64,000 bases of DNA, from positions 117,238-181,237 of the forward strand of contig NW_003546330.1 in assembly GCF_000090795.2 (NCBI RefSeq). The letters are read 5' to 3'. This DNA comes from Amphimedon queenslandica (Eukaryota; Porifera; Demospongiae; Haplosclerida; Niphatidae). Position numbers and translations under genes: made by a program. Each line of letters starts with the position of its first letter. The first letter of the stretch is position 1. Shown piece after piece: positions 1 through 27,446 of this stretch. Under the pieces are notes generated by a model, which did no database searches, had not been told where the DNA came from, and worked only from the letters and a program-made list of their open reading frames with translations.

Positions 1-15311
<15,311 letters not shown>

Positions 15312-15709
15312 ATTTGAGAAGAGTAGCAGCCTTTGCTTGAGCTGCACTCAAAGAGAAGAACAGTGAACAGTTAGTACGAGGAGACTGAGAAGGATTACAG
15401 TCACATACAGAGCTGCTTGCAATTGCGAATTGCTGCAGACACAGCCACACCCTCCCAATGCAATATTTGTTTAGTATCCAATGGCAACCACATAATGAAT
15501 AAAATTAATTCTTATAGACAACAAGAGAAATGGAAGATGAATTTAGCCAAGCCCCTCTCTCTCTGTGATACCATCTTCTTGATTGGTTTAAAAATGAAAA
15601 ATCCATTAACTCAAAAACTCGCCTAAAATGAAATAAAATGAATAAAGAATAGAGAGAGAGAGAGAGAGAAGATGATAATAATTATATCAGTTACATCATA
15701 CCATATTCT
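15312..15709. other. Short intergenic gap, cadherin upstream region
   Basis: This gap of about 400 bp lies between the end of the Bet1-like gene (minus) and the start of the cadherin gene (minus). It should hold the cadherin 5' UTR and promoter and the Bet1 3' UTR. A short (GA)n tract lies at about 15651-15668. I see no TATA box or coding exon that I can support. Confidence 0.5.
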
Positions 15710-16769
<1,060 letters not shown>

Positions 16770-17212
16770 GTAGTGGGCGGAGCCACTTTAATAATGAATT
16801 AATGATACGAGTATACGGAAAATTTTTAATTTCCGTATATCATAAAAACTAATTAATTATTTGCACTATAGAGGTCAAGGTGTTGATTCTGTTGGACTTT
16901 TAGTAAATAGTTATTGCAACAAGCACAGCAGGTGTCAGCACCCTGACGCAGCATATGTTGAGTCAGCATTTTAGCACTTCAACACCTAGTACTGCAAATG
17001 CATAATCAGCTGCATATGTAGACATGATTATTATTAACAACAATGATTCAACAAAATTAATCAAATAAATCAACATTGTACATTGTACAGCCAAATAATT
17101 GAAATAAATGAAATACCTATTACATGTAACTATTGTTAGATTATATACATAGTTATTGATTATATACAACAGTCAATGATTATATACAACAAGGTTCCTT
17201 TCAATGATGGAC
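16770..17212. other. Intergenic region, nothing coding seen
   Basis: AT-rich DNA between the Bet1-like start (minus) and the TRAF stop (minus). It should include the Bet1 promoter and the TRAF 3' UTR. A short inverted repeat around ACGGAAAATTTTTAATTTCCGTAT (about 16815-16840) could form a hairpin. No exon is supported. Confidence 0.5.
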
Positions 17213-19187
17213 TCATGGTTGAGCCACAGTAGCAACGTCGATGATGACCTTGAAGAACATGGCATCATCTTTAAGGTAACGGATGTCATCAAAGACACCC
17301 GTTGGTGCAAATCTGGGGCAGCCGGAAGCAACATTCACATCGGATTTTGGTTTCCAGAAAGAAGATGAAGATGGATCTGGTTTAAAGCACTGTACAATAT
17401 GGTTGCTAGAGCCAGACTGATCAAGAAGCATTAGAGTAACCATTTGTGAGAATGGCCATGGCAACAGTGCATCATATTCTCCTCTCATTACAGTCAGGAA
17501 GAATGAGATGTGAGTATTCTTGCCGGATCCGTCTCCATTAAGATACAGCCTTAAGCAGAGCTTGTATCCAAACCTGCTGGTATGAAATGGCGCACTGTAG
17601 AGAGATCCAGTTTTACCAGTCCTTGAATCTTGTCTTCTTCTAGCAACTTCAGGGATCTTCCAGACAAACTGACCATTGAAACTCGTAGCTTGATGTGCCT
17701 GAAATATAAAAGACAGCTCTGAGTAGCTGTCTTGCAATTCGCTCAGTTTCATTTCAGCTTTTAAAAGCCCATCACAAAATGTCTCCAGGCTTTTTTCAAA
17801 CTTATGGACATGACTAGCAAACCCTTCTCTGATCAATTTCAAAATTCTATCCTGTGCTTCATCTAGTATCTCTTCCTTCAGCGCATCCTGCAGCTTCAAG
17901 ACCCTGTCCTCTGCTTCATCCAATATATCTTCTTTTAAAGCGTCCTGATGCTTCAAACTGGAAAAAGACTTCTCTAATAGTCCAACATGATACCCAGCAT
18001 CATCCTTGTAATGCTTTATCAAGAGCTCAAGAGTATCCTGAGCAAATAGGAAAGGACGACATTAGAAAGAGATAGTTGAGGAGATAATGGATTAATTCAT
18101 TATAAGAGAACTATGTAATGGGAATCTGACGACATAAGAGGCAATCCATGCATTACAGGCTCATTAACAAACTGATACATTATTAGCAAGTATAATGTAC
18201 ATTAGGGAGTTGTCAGTATTATACCTGTACAGTTACACAATAGAACTATGAAGACTAACCTTACGATGGCAACCATATTTGGTAAAGCGGCACTCCCTCT
18301 CTTGCAATAAACAGGAGTCTGACAGATGCTCTCCTAACTATAATATCAGATATTATTATAATTGACATTAATAATAGATTCTTTCTTACAATTCTTCTTG
18401 GTACTTTAGTACCACAGCCTAAAGAGCAGGGAATAATGTATTCAGGACAATCAGTAGCAAAATGATCCTAGGCATAGAGAATAAAATAATTCATTAAAGA
18501 TGAAAGTGATTATAAGAAAGGAAATTATGCAGTGCACCAAAACACTGTTACATAATAAACTGTCATTATCACTAACTTCTAATTTAGATAATGGTAGTGA
18601 CACTTTGCAGAATCGACAGACAGTAGGAGCATGTATACACGTCTCTATGTGGCCAGACATTTCGTCTCTAAGTAACTTTTGGCCACAGCCAATGTGAGGG
18701 CAAGTGATAATGGCATAACTACAGGTTGAAATGTGATCCTAAAAGTAAACACAAAACTGAATTAAAAGGAAATCAAAGATTAAGAAAACGTATCATCATG
18801 AATAACCACTCCATAGTGCTCAAGAAGCCGTAAAATTGCAAATTATGCAGAATTTCAATTACTGGTAACTACTCGACACTCATTTACTTTGTATTCAACA
18901 TTGGAGCCGAACCACGGGCACGAGTGGTTGAAGCAAGGGAACGAGGTCCTTTCCAGCTCATTGTTTACAGCCCTGTCCTTAAACAGATCATTGATGTGCG
19001 AGTATTGGTCGCATCTCTTGCAGTAATAAAGCTCAGTGTCCGTCCTCTCGAGGAGTGAGCTGAAACACTCTGGACACATCCTACAGCCACAGGTGGTCTG
19101 TCTAGCGGGATCAGTTACAGGGTAGCCACAGTTACAGCATATCATCGGTAGAAAATGAGGAACGTTAAGCTTCTCCTTTCCCTCCAT
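17213..19187 (-). CDS. TRAF-family protein (RING, TRAF zinc fingers, MATH)
   Basis: Five phase-0 exons: 18873-19187, 18577-18738, 18390-18467, about 18260-18328 and 17213-18037, giving about 482 residues. The start is the ATG at 19187; the codon before it is GTG. Exon 1 carries a RING-like finger (CCNCGYPVTDPARQTTCGCRMCPECF...CKRC). The next exons hold TRAF-type zinc fingers (CPHIGCGQKLLRDEMSGHIETC; CSLGCGTKVPRR; CRFTKYGCHR). The last exon starts with a helical segment containing a near-duplicate (LQDALKEEILDEAQDR) and ends in a MATH/TRAF-C domain (FVWKIPEVARRRQ; SAPFHTSRFGYKLCLRLYLN; TLMLLDQSG; GCPRFAPTGVF). TRAFs are trimeric adaptors, often E3 ligases, downstream of TNF- and Toll-type receptors. 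The subfamily is not assigned. The acceptor of exon 4 was chosen for phase and is the least certain border. Confidence 0.92.
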
Positions 19188-19380
19188 CACGATCTCTCAC
19201 GAGTGACGACTGAGTCAGCAATTATGTGCAAAGCATGGTAAGGCGGGGCTCATGGGTAGGCGTGGTTATTAACCCCGCCCACCAGGGCTTATTCTACGCC
19301 CACTCACTCTTGCTACCTTATTATTATTACTTATTATTATTATTATTATTTAAATACAAAAATACAACTATACTACAACT

Positions 19381-19848
19381 AAAGGAGGGCTCGTTTCACC
19401 ACTACTCACTCCATTACTGCCATACAAACCAGTGAGCCATCATGCAATTACTTACCATCCAGGAGCAGCTGGTCCAGAGCAGGAGCGGCCTAACTAGTGG
19501 GGGAGGGGGGGGGAGAGAGGGGGGAACATGTGAATAAAGTAAATATCACCTGTAGGGGGGCTCCATTCCGCTGAGATTCCGTCCAGATCCAGTCCAGATC
19601 CAGCGGGACCTACTAGAGGGTGGGGGGGAGGAGGGGACATGGTGGATTAGTAATATTGCTCCCTTCTCCTCTCCTCACACTCAACTCACGGTGTCTTCAT
19701 CCTGATCGGCCCAGTCCCCTCCAGAGAGAGTCCTAGAGGAATACAAAAAGAGGAACTAGTAAATGTAATAGAATTAATGAATATCAATAGGGAGGAGTGC
19801 TTAATGGCAGTAATGGAGTGAGTAGTGGTGAAACGAGCCCTCCCTTTT
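19381..19848. repeat. 43-bp inverted repeat pair flanking about 380 bp
   Basis: The left arm is at 19381-19423 (starts GGAGGGCTCGTTTCACCACT). The right arm at 19804-19848 is its near-perfect reverse complement (ends GTGAAACGAGCCCTCC). The interior holds G-rich tracts and three of the small predicted minus-strand exons. No flanking target duplication was identified, so a mobile-element origin is unproven. The arms could also pair as RNA in a pre-mRNA crossing the region. Confidence 0.8.
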
Positions 19849-20140
19849 AATTAATACTCTTAGCACTTTAAATTAGACATGCAAGGGAATCACATGCAGT
19901 AATGATACAGTAATACCATGTACACACTGATGATGATGATGATGATGATGATGAAGGAAGACTTGGTATATTGAAGGAATTACTGTTAACCAATAAGAAG
20001 AGATTGTTAAGCATAAACACATATATGTACCTTTACTGCTTTATACATGAAGACAACCTATAGACTGGATAAAATGTCAGTAATTTGTGAAAGACAAAGT
20101 TACGAGCAAGTACCAATAAAATAGCAACAAACAAAGCCAT
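19456..20140 (-). CDS. Candidate small membrane-anchored protein, partial, unknown
   Basis: Four short segments with consensus splice borders keep one frame: 20037-20140, 19690-19732, 19550-19609 and 19456-19489. The ATG at 20140 gives a hydrophobic start (MALFVAILLVLARNFVF) like a signal anchor. An acidic Trp-containing stretch follows (GGDWADQDEDTVPLDLDWIW), then ALDQLLLD. The next exon after 19456 (phase 1) was not found, so the C-terminus is unknown. Two further splice-bounded segments upstream (about 20290-20325 and 20434-20460) lack an ATG and could be 5' UTR. The family is not recognised; a weak resemblance to EBAG9-type proteins (N-terminal anchor, then an acidic WDED-like motif) is only a suggestion. 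Exact phase across three junctions is the main support. Confidence 0.35.
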
Positions 20141-20499
20141 TTTTATCCTACAAAATAGAATTAATTACACGAATAGCTAATATCTATACATACGCAATAT
20201 AATTATGCTCCTCCCACAAAATGCCAGTATGTGAGGTTTAGTTCCTTCCTAATGGAATATGAAGAGAACAAGTGAAGCTACAACTTACAGTGGTGGATAC
20301 TGAGGCTTTTAAAAATCCTTTTTTCCTATAAAAAAAGAAATTATAAAAATATCAAAAGGCTTACTGTTAAAACTTGAGATCAAGTTCTCCTACAATGAAA
20401 CAAAGTGAATAAGTGAGGCAAACTTACAGTTTAGACAATGCGACTTTTAAATTTCTCTAAAAGAAAGAAGTTAGAAAAGCAAAAGGTCATACCTGGAGA

Positions 20500-20697
20500 G
20501 AAATAAAAGATGGAAGAAGGAGGAGGAGTCCCTTTGAAGACTCAAATCTCCCGCCAAGGCGCCAAATATCTTGTCTGCCACGTGGGTGGAAGAAAGAATC
20601 CGGGAGTATCCAAAAGTAAAAATTAGGGGAGGAGCTTAGAAAGAATTAGGCGCAGCGAAAAACCTTTAGAAACTCGTAGAAACCCAAAGAGAGCGTA
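20500..20697. promoter_or_regulatory. Putative bidirectional promoter region
   Basis: GC-richer DNA upstream of the plus-strand Arp4 start (20698). On the minus strand a donor-bounded segment (GTATGACC at about 20491, reading minus) suggests an untranslated first exon of the gene to the left. It contains CGCCAAGGCGCC-like and CCACGTGG (E-box-like) sequences. No TATA box is seen. Function is inferred from position only. Confidence 0.4.
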
Positions 20698-21337
20698 ATG
20701 AGTGGTGGTGTTTATGGTGGAGGTATATTTTTAGATATTATATCCTTTTATTTCTCTTGTTTCTAGATGAGGTCGGGGCTCTTGTCTTTGACATTGGGAG
20801 CTGTACTTCCAGGGTAGGATATGCTGGGGAAGACTGCCCTAAGGTTAGGATTTATTGTTAATTATTGTATTAATTTAATGCATAAATATTTGTATTGCAA
20901 TTTTAATTTTTTACTGATAATTAATTGTTAATAATAATTATTGATATTTTTACAGGCGGACATACCAACAGTGATAGGGGTGGGGCCAGGAGAAGACACG
21001 CCCATGGACACTGAGGACTCTGAGGCTCCAATAAAACCGGCTCCTTCCAATAAATATTATATTGACACTACAGTCATTGGACGACCAAGGGAAGGAGTTG
21101 AAATGAAGACGCCATTGAAAGACGGGATCAGTAACGGAACCACTGCACTGAATGTATTAATCTCTATCTTTTCATTTAGTTAAAGATTGGGAGTTATATC
21201 AACAGTTGATTAATCATTTGTATACGAAACACATTAAGACTGACTCTGATCTTCATCCAGTACTGATGACAGAACCAACCGTGGGTTACTGTGTCACATG
21301 ACTAGACTTACCTATTACCTCTCCTCCTCCCTCCCCC

Positions 21338-21388
<51 letters not shown>

Positions 21389-22972
21389 CCCCCCTCTCTC
21401 TCTCTCTAGTGGAATACGAAAAGTGACAGAGAAAAGTTAACTGAGCTGATGTTTGAAACGTATAAAGTTCCCGCCTTTTTCTTATCAAAGACAGCTGTAT
21501 TATCAGCGTAAGTTACATGTGTTGTTATTATTATTGTTATTGGTAACTCTATTAGGTTTGCTAATGGTCGTTCAACAGCATTAGTTATTGATTCTGGAGC
21601 CAATCAAACCTCAGCTGTACCCGTACATGATGGGTACGCCTTATCCTCAGGTAATTAATTAATAATAAATTCAAATTCAACCTTTTCTCTTTCTCTATAG
21701 CTACAACAAGGACTCCTCTTGCTGGTGACTTTATAACTGCACAGTGTCGGTTAGTTAATTAACTATTATTAATAACTAGTTGATAGTTAATTAGTGGGTT
21801 CCTTGATGAACAGAAGATAGAAGTGGTCCCTCATTACCTGGTGGCTTCTAAGGAGCCAGTGAAGGAAAGAGCACCTGCTAATTACGTTAAGAAGAAAGTT
21901 CCGGAAGTAACCACTTCATTTCATGAGTACATGGTCAAGGTATGACAAAAGGAAAAAGAATTCTATTTTTGGAATGTCCTTTTACTTTTAGAAAGTTATT
22001 TCTGATTTTCAAGCCTCTATATGTCAAGTCTCTACATCATCACTTAGAGATGAGTAAGTTAATATCTCTCATATTATTAACCTAGCTTGAACCCAGCTCA
22101 TTAAATTAAATGGAACTCTTTTAGTCCATTTGTCAAGCATGATTGATTCTTTACTTGCCTAGCCTGTTAGATATGTTGTAGTTTTATCAGCAGCTGGTAG
22201 TTGTTGTTTTCAAATGTCATGATAGAAGCTGGTTATCCCAAAGAAACAACCTCTACCCCAGTGGGTATATAACCTATACTAATAATAATAGGATTGAAAC
22301 CAGCACCAGCATTCCGACTACACTGTATGAGTTCCCCAATGGCTATAACATCAACCTCACTGTTGAAAAATTCAAATTAACTGAAGGACTATTTGATTCA
22401 TCAACTGGGCATGTCAAGGTAGTTATTAATAGTTATTAATAGTTATTGTTAGTTATTAATAGGGTATCAGTGGAGGTAACCTATTGTCTATTCCTAATGT
22501 CGCTCTTCATTCAGCCTCAGTTTGTGACTCAGAGATCAAACCAGTTAAGTACATGTACATGTATATACATTACCCCCCCTCTCTCTCCAGGCGCTGTATG
22601 GTAGTGTGGTGGTTGTTGGTGGTAACTCATTATTGAATGGATTCACAGAGAGACTCAACAGAGACTTAACTACTAAAACACCACAAGTACTAACAAACCA
22701 CTCCTCCTCCTCCCCCCCTCTCTCCCTTTCATTCATTATTGTCTCTATAGAGTGTTAGGATTAAAATGGTTCAGAATGTCTCTACAGTTGAGCGTAAGTT
22801 CAGCAGCTGGATAGGAGGCTCAATACTGGCTTCATTGGTACACATTTAACACTACACTATAGTAATAATATTTTTAATTCTTTATGAATAGGGTACGTTT
22901 CAGCAGATGTGGATTTCAAAACAAGAATATGAAGAAACTGGAAAATCCGTTGTGCAAAAGAAATGTCCATAA
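20698..22972 (+). CDS. ACTL6A: Actin-related protein 4 / BAF53-like (ACTL6)
   Basis: Fourteen exons join in frame: 20698-20722, 20767-20843, 20956-21130, 21180-21280, 21410-21507, 21556-21650, 21701-21749, 21795-21939, 21992-22053, 22292-22418, 22463-22543, 22591-22686, 22751-22837 and 22892-22972. The first residues [20 protein letters not shown] match vertebrate BAF53 almost exactly. Other conserved blocks are [19 protein letters not shown], the nucleotide-loop [50 protein letters not shown] and a C-terminal KCP. The family is a nuclear actin-fold subunit of SWI/SNF (BAF), INO80 and NuA4/TIP60 chromatin complexes. Residues 41-60 are variable, as in other Arp4 proteins. The symbol marks the orthologue group; vertebrates also have ACTL6B. 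Confidence 0.97.
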
Positions 22973-22977
22973 ATAAA
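22972..22977 (+). promoter_or_regulatory. Possible overlapping poly(A) signal AATAAA
   Basis: AATAAA overlaps the last base of the Arp4 stop codon. If used, the 3' UTR would be only tens of bases, fitting the 88-bp gap to the next ATG. AATAAA is common in AT-rich DNA, so this is tentative. Confidence 0.35.
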
Positions 22978-23060
22978 ATACTGTTTAATTATTACGTCAC
23001 TAATAAAGTTATTAAGTAACGAGACGTCACCACTAGTTAATAGTAGTTATTAATTACAAA

Positions 23061-23521
23061 ATGGTGATTTCAAAAGGCCTTTTTCTGTTCTTTGCCTTCA
23101 TGGGGCTGGTGATAGCAGTTACTGTATACATTAGTAAGCAGCCAGGAGGTTATATAACCACACAGAGCGGGTCGGTTTGCTCCTGGAGGACTGATGGAGA
23201 CCCCAGCACCGAGAGAGGGTTCATACTGGACTGTACCTGCCCCAATGGACTCGAGTACAGCTGCAGGTATCAGGCAAGACCTGATGAGGACTGCCCCAAG
23301 TTCTGGAAGAACTTACTCCCGTACTTTAAAAACCTTACGACTAGTGTAGCAAGTAAGAGATGGGTAATGGGTAATTAAGAGTGGGCGTGGGTTATGTAAT
23401 TAATTAATTTTTATTAGGTGATGGTCATGGTTGTGATTCCGAGTTTCATAAAGTTTCTTTTTGTCCGGAAGATTTTAAAGTTCGGAGGATTGGAGGGCCC
23501 ACACCACATAACTGCGAATAA
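23061..23521 (+). CDS. Small unknown membrane-anchored or secreted Cys-rich protein
   Basis: Two exons, 23061-23352 and 23418-23521, join at phase 1 to give about 131 residues. The N-terminus is strongly hydrophobic (GLFLFFAFMGLVIAVTVYI), a signal peptide or type II anchor. The remainder has about nine cysteines (SVCSWRTDGD, LDCTCPNGLEYSCRY, EDCPKFW, GHGCDSEF, VSFCPEDF, PHNCE) and an NLT sequon. An extracytoplasmic, disulfide-bonded domain is likely. I do not recognise the family. The gene starts 88 bp after the Arp4 stop on the same strand and ends about 260 bp before the convergent cysteine string protein gene. Confidence 0.75.
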
Positions 23522-23779
23522 ATAATTAAAACATAAAAGAATATTAATTAATAGATTCCGAGATTGATAATTTTAAATTTTACTATTATTATTATTATTA
23601 TTTTAGAGTTTATACAATTTGATTTTCATGAATATTAATCAAAATAGAAAAGATTCACACTATTACTAATATCAATTAATTAATTAATATAATAATAATA
23701 AGACGAGAGAGAGTGCGAGCTGACAAAATATGAATTTTTGTGTTTATGTATCCTTGTCCCTCTCAAACTATCAATCTCT

Positions 23780-24429
23780 TTAAGGCTCAGCATCGCTACC
23801 AGCTGCATTATAACTTGATTTAGGTTCTTCGGTAATCACGGCTCCCTGATCATCCTCTTCCCCAAACACGAACTCCTCTGGATAGCCGTGGGTCTGTCTA
23901 TCAGGAGCAAACAGGCCACAGCAACAGTTGCAGCAGCAGCAACAACAGAAGAAACAACAGAAGCAGCAACCAGTTGCCAGACACGTGAAAACAACACAAC
24001 ACTAAAGAGAGAGGGAGAGAGAAGGAGTGAGTTACTGACTTAAACCTGGCCTCCAGGATTAGACAAGCAGAAATGTGCTAAGGACATGCTCTTTTGTCAT
24101 CAACATGTTGAATGATATTGGACCACATTTCTGATTGTTTATCAAGTTTAATGTCAAGTACCTTACTTGCCCCAAATTAACGGTACTAGCCCCAATTAAT
24201 GCACCTCTCCATAAATTATTCCATGTCTCAGGTGGTGAATTGTTTAAATAGGAACAATATTATGAAATGTTCCAAGGTGCTTAGCTACAGTAAGAGGTGC
24301 AATAATTAGGAAGGTCCATTAATTGGGGTGAGTATAGTAGGTATAATGGATAGAGAGAAAGAGAGCCACTTACTTTTAATAATTTACTGTCCATGTATGC
24401 AAATCTCTACAAAATAGATATGAAACACA

Positions 24430-24472
<43 letters not shown>

Positions 24473-24959
24473 TAACTGACCTCTTCTCCAACTTGCTCAG
24501 CTAGTTTGAGACCCATTGGTCCATACTCGTCATAAATACGTCTTTTCCTCTCGTCTCCAAGAACCGCATGAGCGTTATTGATATTCTGAAACTATTGGGA
24601 AAAGGATAATTAATATGTGCATTAAACATTGTAAATTGTAGAAACTCTGAGCTAATTCTTACATTACATTAATATGCTGTTCCTTGCTGTACGTTAGGTG
24701 AATGTGTAATGGAATGTGTATAAGGTTCTTACGATATCATTGGCCTCAGGGTCAGGGTTCTTATCAGGATGATACTTAAGTGCTAGTTTACGATAAGCCT
24801 TCCTAATCTCTTCTTGAGTAGCAGTCTTATTGACACCCAACACATCATAAAGTGAAGCACTGGATAACAACACAATTAGTATATGATACACTGTTTATAG
24901 TCCTTGAATCCTTACCTAGGTGCAGTAGTTGAGTCTGAGAATCTCTCGTGATTATCCAT
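23780..24959 (-). CDS. DNAJC5: Cysteine string protein (DNAJC5-like J-domain cochaperone)
   Basis: Five exons: 24916-24959, 24733-24859, 24481-24591, 24374-24406 and 23780-24001, about 178 residues. Start ATG at 24959 ([10 protein letters not shown]). The J-domain begins [20 protein letters not shown] and has the catalytic HPD in [15 protein letters not shown]; it ends [21 protein letters not shown], matching CSP. A linker ([11 protein letters not shown]) leads to the cysteine string: about 16 Cys in 28 residues, including a run of six and CNCCCG. In the family the string is palmitoylated and tethers the protein to vesicles, where it recruits Hsc70. The tail is short and acidic. Exon 24374-24406 is only 33 nt. 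The acceptor at 24591 was chosen because it restores the FxxINNAHA spacing of CSP. Its start faces the TRM6 gene 218 bp away. Confidence 0.95.
24185..24340. repeat. Possible MITE-like inverted repeat
   Basis: CTAGCCCCAATTAATG at about 24187 is roughly mirrored by CCATTAATTGGGGTGAGTA at about 24317. CACCTC and GAGGTGC repeat the symmetry further in. It lies in the CSP intron between the last two exons. Mobility is not demonstrated. Confidence 0.4.
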
Positions 24960-25176
24960 AGTCTCCCCTCTCTGGGTCGCAGAGCTCCGCTCTCCCTTGC
25001 TGTTCCCTTTCCTTTGATCCCTTGTGGAAGAAAGCAACTAATAATGGTAGACTGGGGCGCCGGGCCCTGCCCTTTACCCCACCCATTCAAAAGGTACTTA
25101 TTAATTAAAGTTAAATAACCAAATTTTAATATCAAAATGGTGTCTGGCTTGAGGTGACCACATGTGTGACGATAAA
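24960..25176. promoter_or_regulatory. Bidirectional promoter interval between CSP and TRM6
   Basis: 217 bp separate two divergent start codons (CSP at 24959 minus, TRM6 at 25177 plus). The CSP side is GC-rich (GGGCGCCGGGCCC at about 25054). No TATA box is evident. Shared promoter function is inferred from geometry. Confidence 0.5.
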
Positions 25177-25464
25177 ATGGCATCTGAACTGATAGAAGAG
25201 AACAAGGTAGTCCTGCTACACGTTAAAGATATATACAAACCAATCCGGCTGGTCAAACGAAGGTAGAGCCACAATAAAGGACTGGATTGGGTTATTTTAT
25301 TAATTAGGAAAATTAAATTTGACAAGATATCATTTGTACCTGATGCTGCCATTGGCCTTCCTTATGGCAGCGAGTTTGAAGTAGCACGGGGCAACCTGAT
25401 ACTGGTGAAGGAGGAGGAGCGGAGAGGAGAAGAAGGAACAATATCACAACTGACAGAGGTGGCA

Positions 25465-25498
<34 letters not shown>

Positions 25499-26502
25499 TA
25501 ATAATAATAATAATAAATATTAGGTAGTTGAATCTGCTAAGGATAACAGGTTGATTGTTGATGATGGTTTGTCACAGAAACTGTCTCATGAGGAAATTCA
25601 TCAAATGAAAAAGGATGGAATGAGCGGTCAGGTAATATTCATTAGGGGGCCGGGGCAAGGGGCAATAATAATAATTATTATTTTAGGAAATATTGGAGTC
25701 AGTTGTACAGGGTAGTTCATCTTTTAAAGATCGAACAAAATTCTCTCAAGAAAAGTATGTCAAGAAGAAATATAAGAGGTATGTCATTTTCTGATACATT
25801 ATCATTATTATTATTACTATTATTGTTGTTATTGTTGTTGTTGTTGTTGTTTAGACACAGTCATGTTTTGAGTATCATTAAACCAACCACTCGTCTTATT
25901 GCGCAATACTATTATGCCAAAGGTCCTTCAAAAATATGGTGAGTACCCCTCCTCCGTTGCCATGGTTACTCGTAGTCCCAGTCACCTCAGACTGGACATG
26001 TTATCCCAAATACTGACCCTCGGGAACGTACACGCCCACTCAAGGATCGTCGTCATGGAAACGTGTCAAGGCCTCCTGACAGGAGCAGTTCTGGAAAGAC
26101 TTGGAGGTGTGGCAATAATTAATAATTGATTAATAATTAATTGATATTAGGGTGTGGTCAAGTTGTTCAAGTGTTTTTCGGAGACAAGCCAGTGAGGTCT
26201 GGATTAAAGTTATATTATTATTATTATTATTATTATTATTGTATTATAACAAAAGAACAATTATTACGTATTGACAAAAATACAAATGTGGGATAGGTTA
26301 GAGATAGGGAAGAAAAATAATGATAGTATATAGTACTGGTAATAATGAGAAAGAAAGAAAGGAGAGAAAGAGAGAGAGAGAGGGGGGGGGGAGAGTGTGG
26401 GAAGTGAACAATAAGAACAAGGTAATAAGTTGAGAACAAAGGATATGTTAAATAATAAAATCATTGATGCCATAACCATCCTCTATGCCAATATCTCTCC
26501 AC

Positions 26503-26547
<45 letters not shown>

Positions 26548-27379
26548 TATTATTATTATTCCAGAGATGCTTTAGATGTCTTTGCTCACCTGAGTGAGAG
26601 AGAGAGGTCGGTCTTGCTTGAGTACCCACTCCACAGGCTGGGCCAGTTGCTGACTGGAGAGGGAGGGAAAGAGATTGAGCTACAGCTGCCACCTGGAGCA
26701 CCACTAGAGGATGATACTGAAAACAATGAAGGATCATCAACCAGAGGAGAGGATATCAGAGAGGAAGATGATGATGAGTTTGAGGATGAAGAGGAAGAAT
26801 GTGGAGCTGCTAAGAAAAGACGCATCGAAGAAGAACCAGCTGGACCTTTACCACTGGCTCCTACTAATGAGGATGAGGTATGGCAGTGCTCACCTTCCTG
26901 TCAGTTAATTTTCTAAGTTGCTCAGAAATCAGGCCAAAGTCCCTGTACTATAGTACAGGGACTTTGGCCAAATTTTGCCAAAAATGACTAGGAGAGGATT
27001 CTGCATTTTTGTTACATTTTCTGATATATATACATGTTCTTATGTTGTGTAGAAAGTGTGAGGGGAATCTGATCAAAGTTAGATTTTTAACGAATTTTTA
27101 AAGTTGCCCCCAAAGTGGTATGCCATTATTGTAGTTTTGTTATTAGGAGAAGGAGAGGAGGAGGAGGGAGAGGGAACTCCTGTATGAAGGAGCAGCTGCT
27201 GTTCTGAATGAGAGGAACATGGACGGGTCAGTTTATTAATTAATTATAATTTTATTTATTTATCCTCAGGCTGTTAATAGCTTGCAGGTTTTATCCTGAA
27301 CCTATTTTAATGTCTTTAATTAATTTCATTGGTCCTTCTCGACCAGTCGTAGTGTATAGTCAGTTTCAAGAGGTAATTG

Positions 27380-27446
<67 letters not shown>

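Noticed and set aside
26485-26560. Poly-Ile N-terminal extension of the acidic TRM6 exon
   Set aside because: It is an (ATT)n intron tract. Splicing 26208 to 26565 keeps frame and matches the TRMT6 family order.
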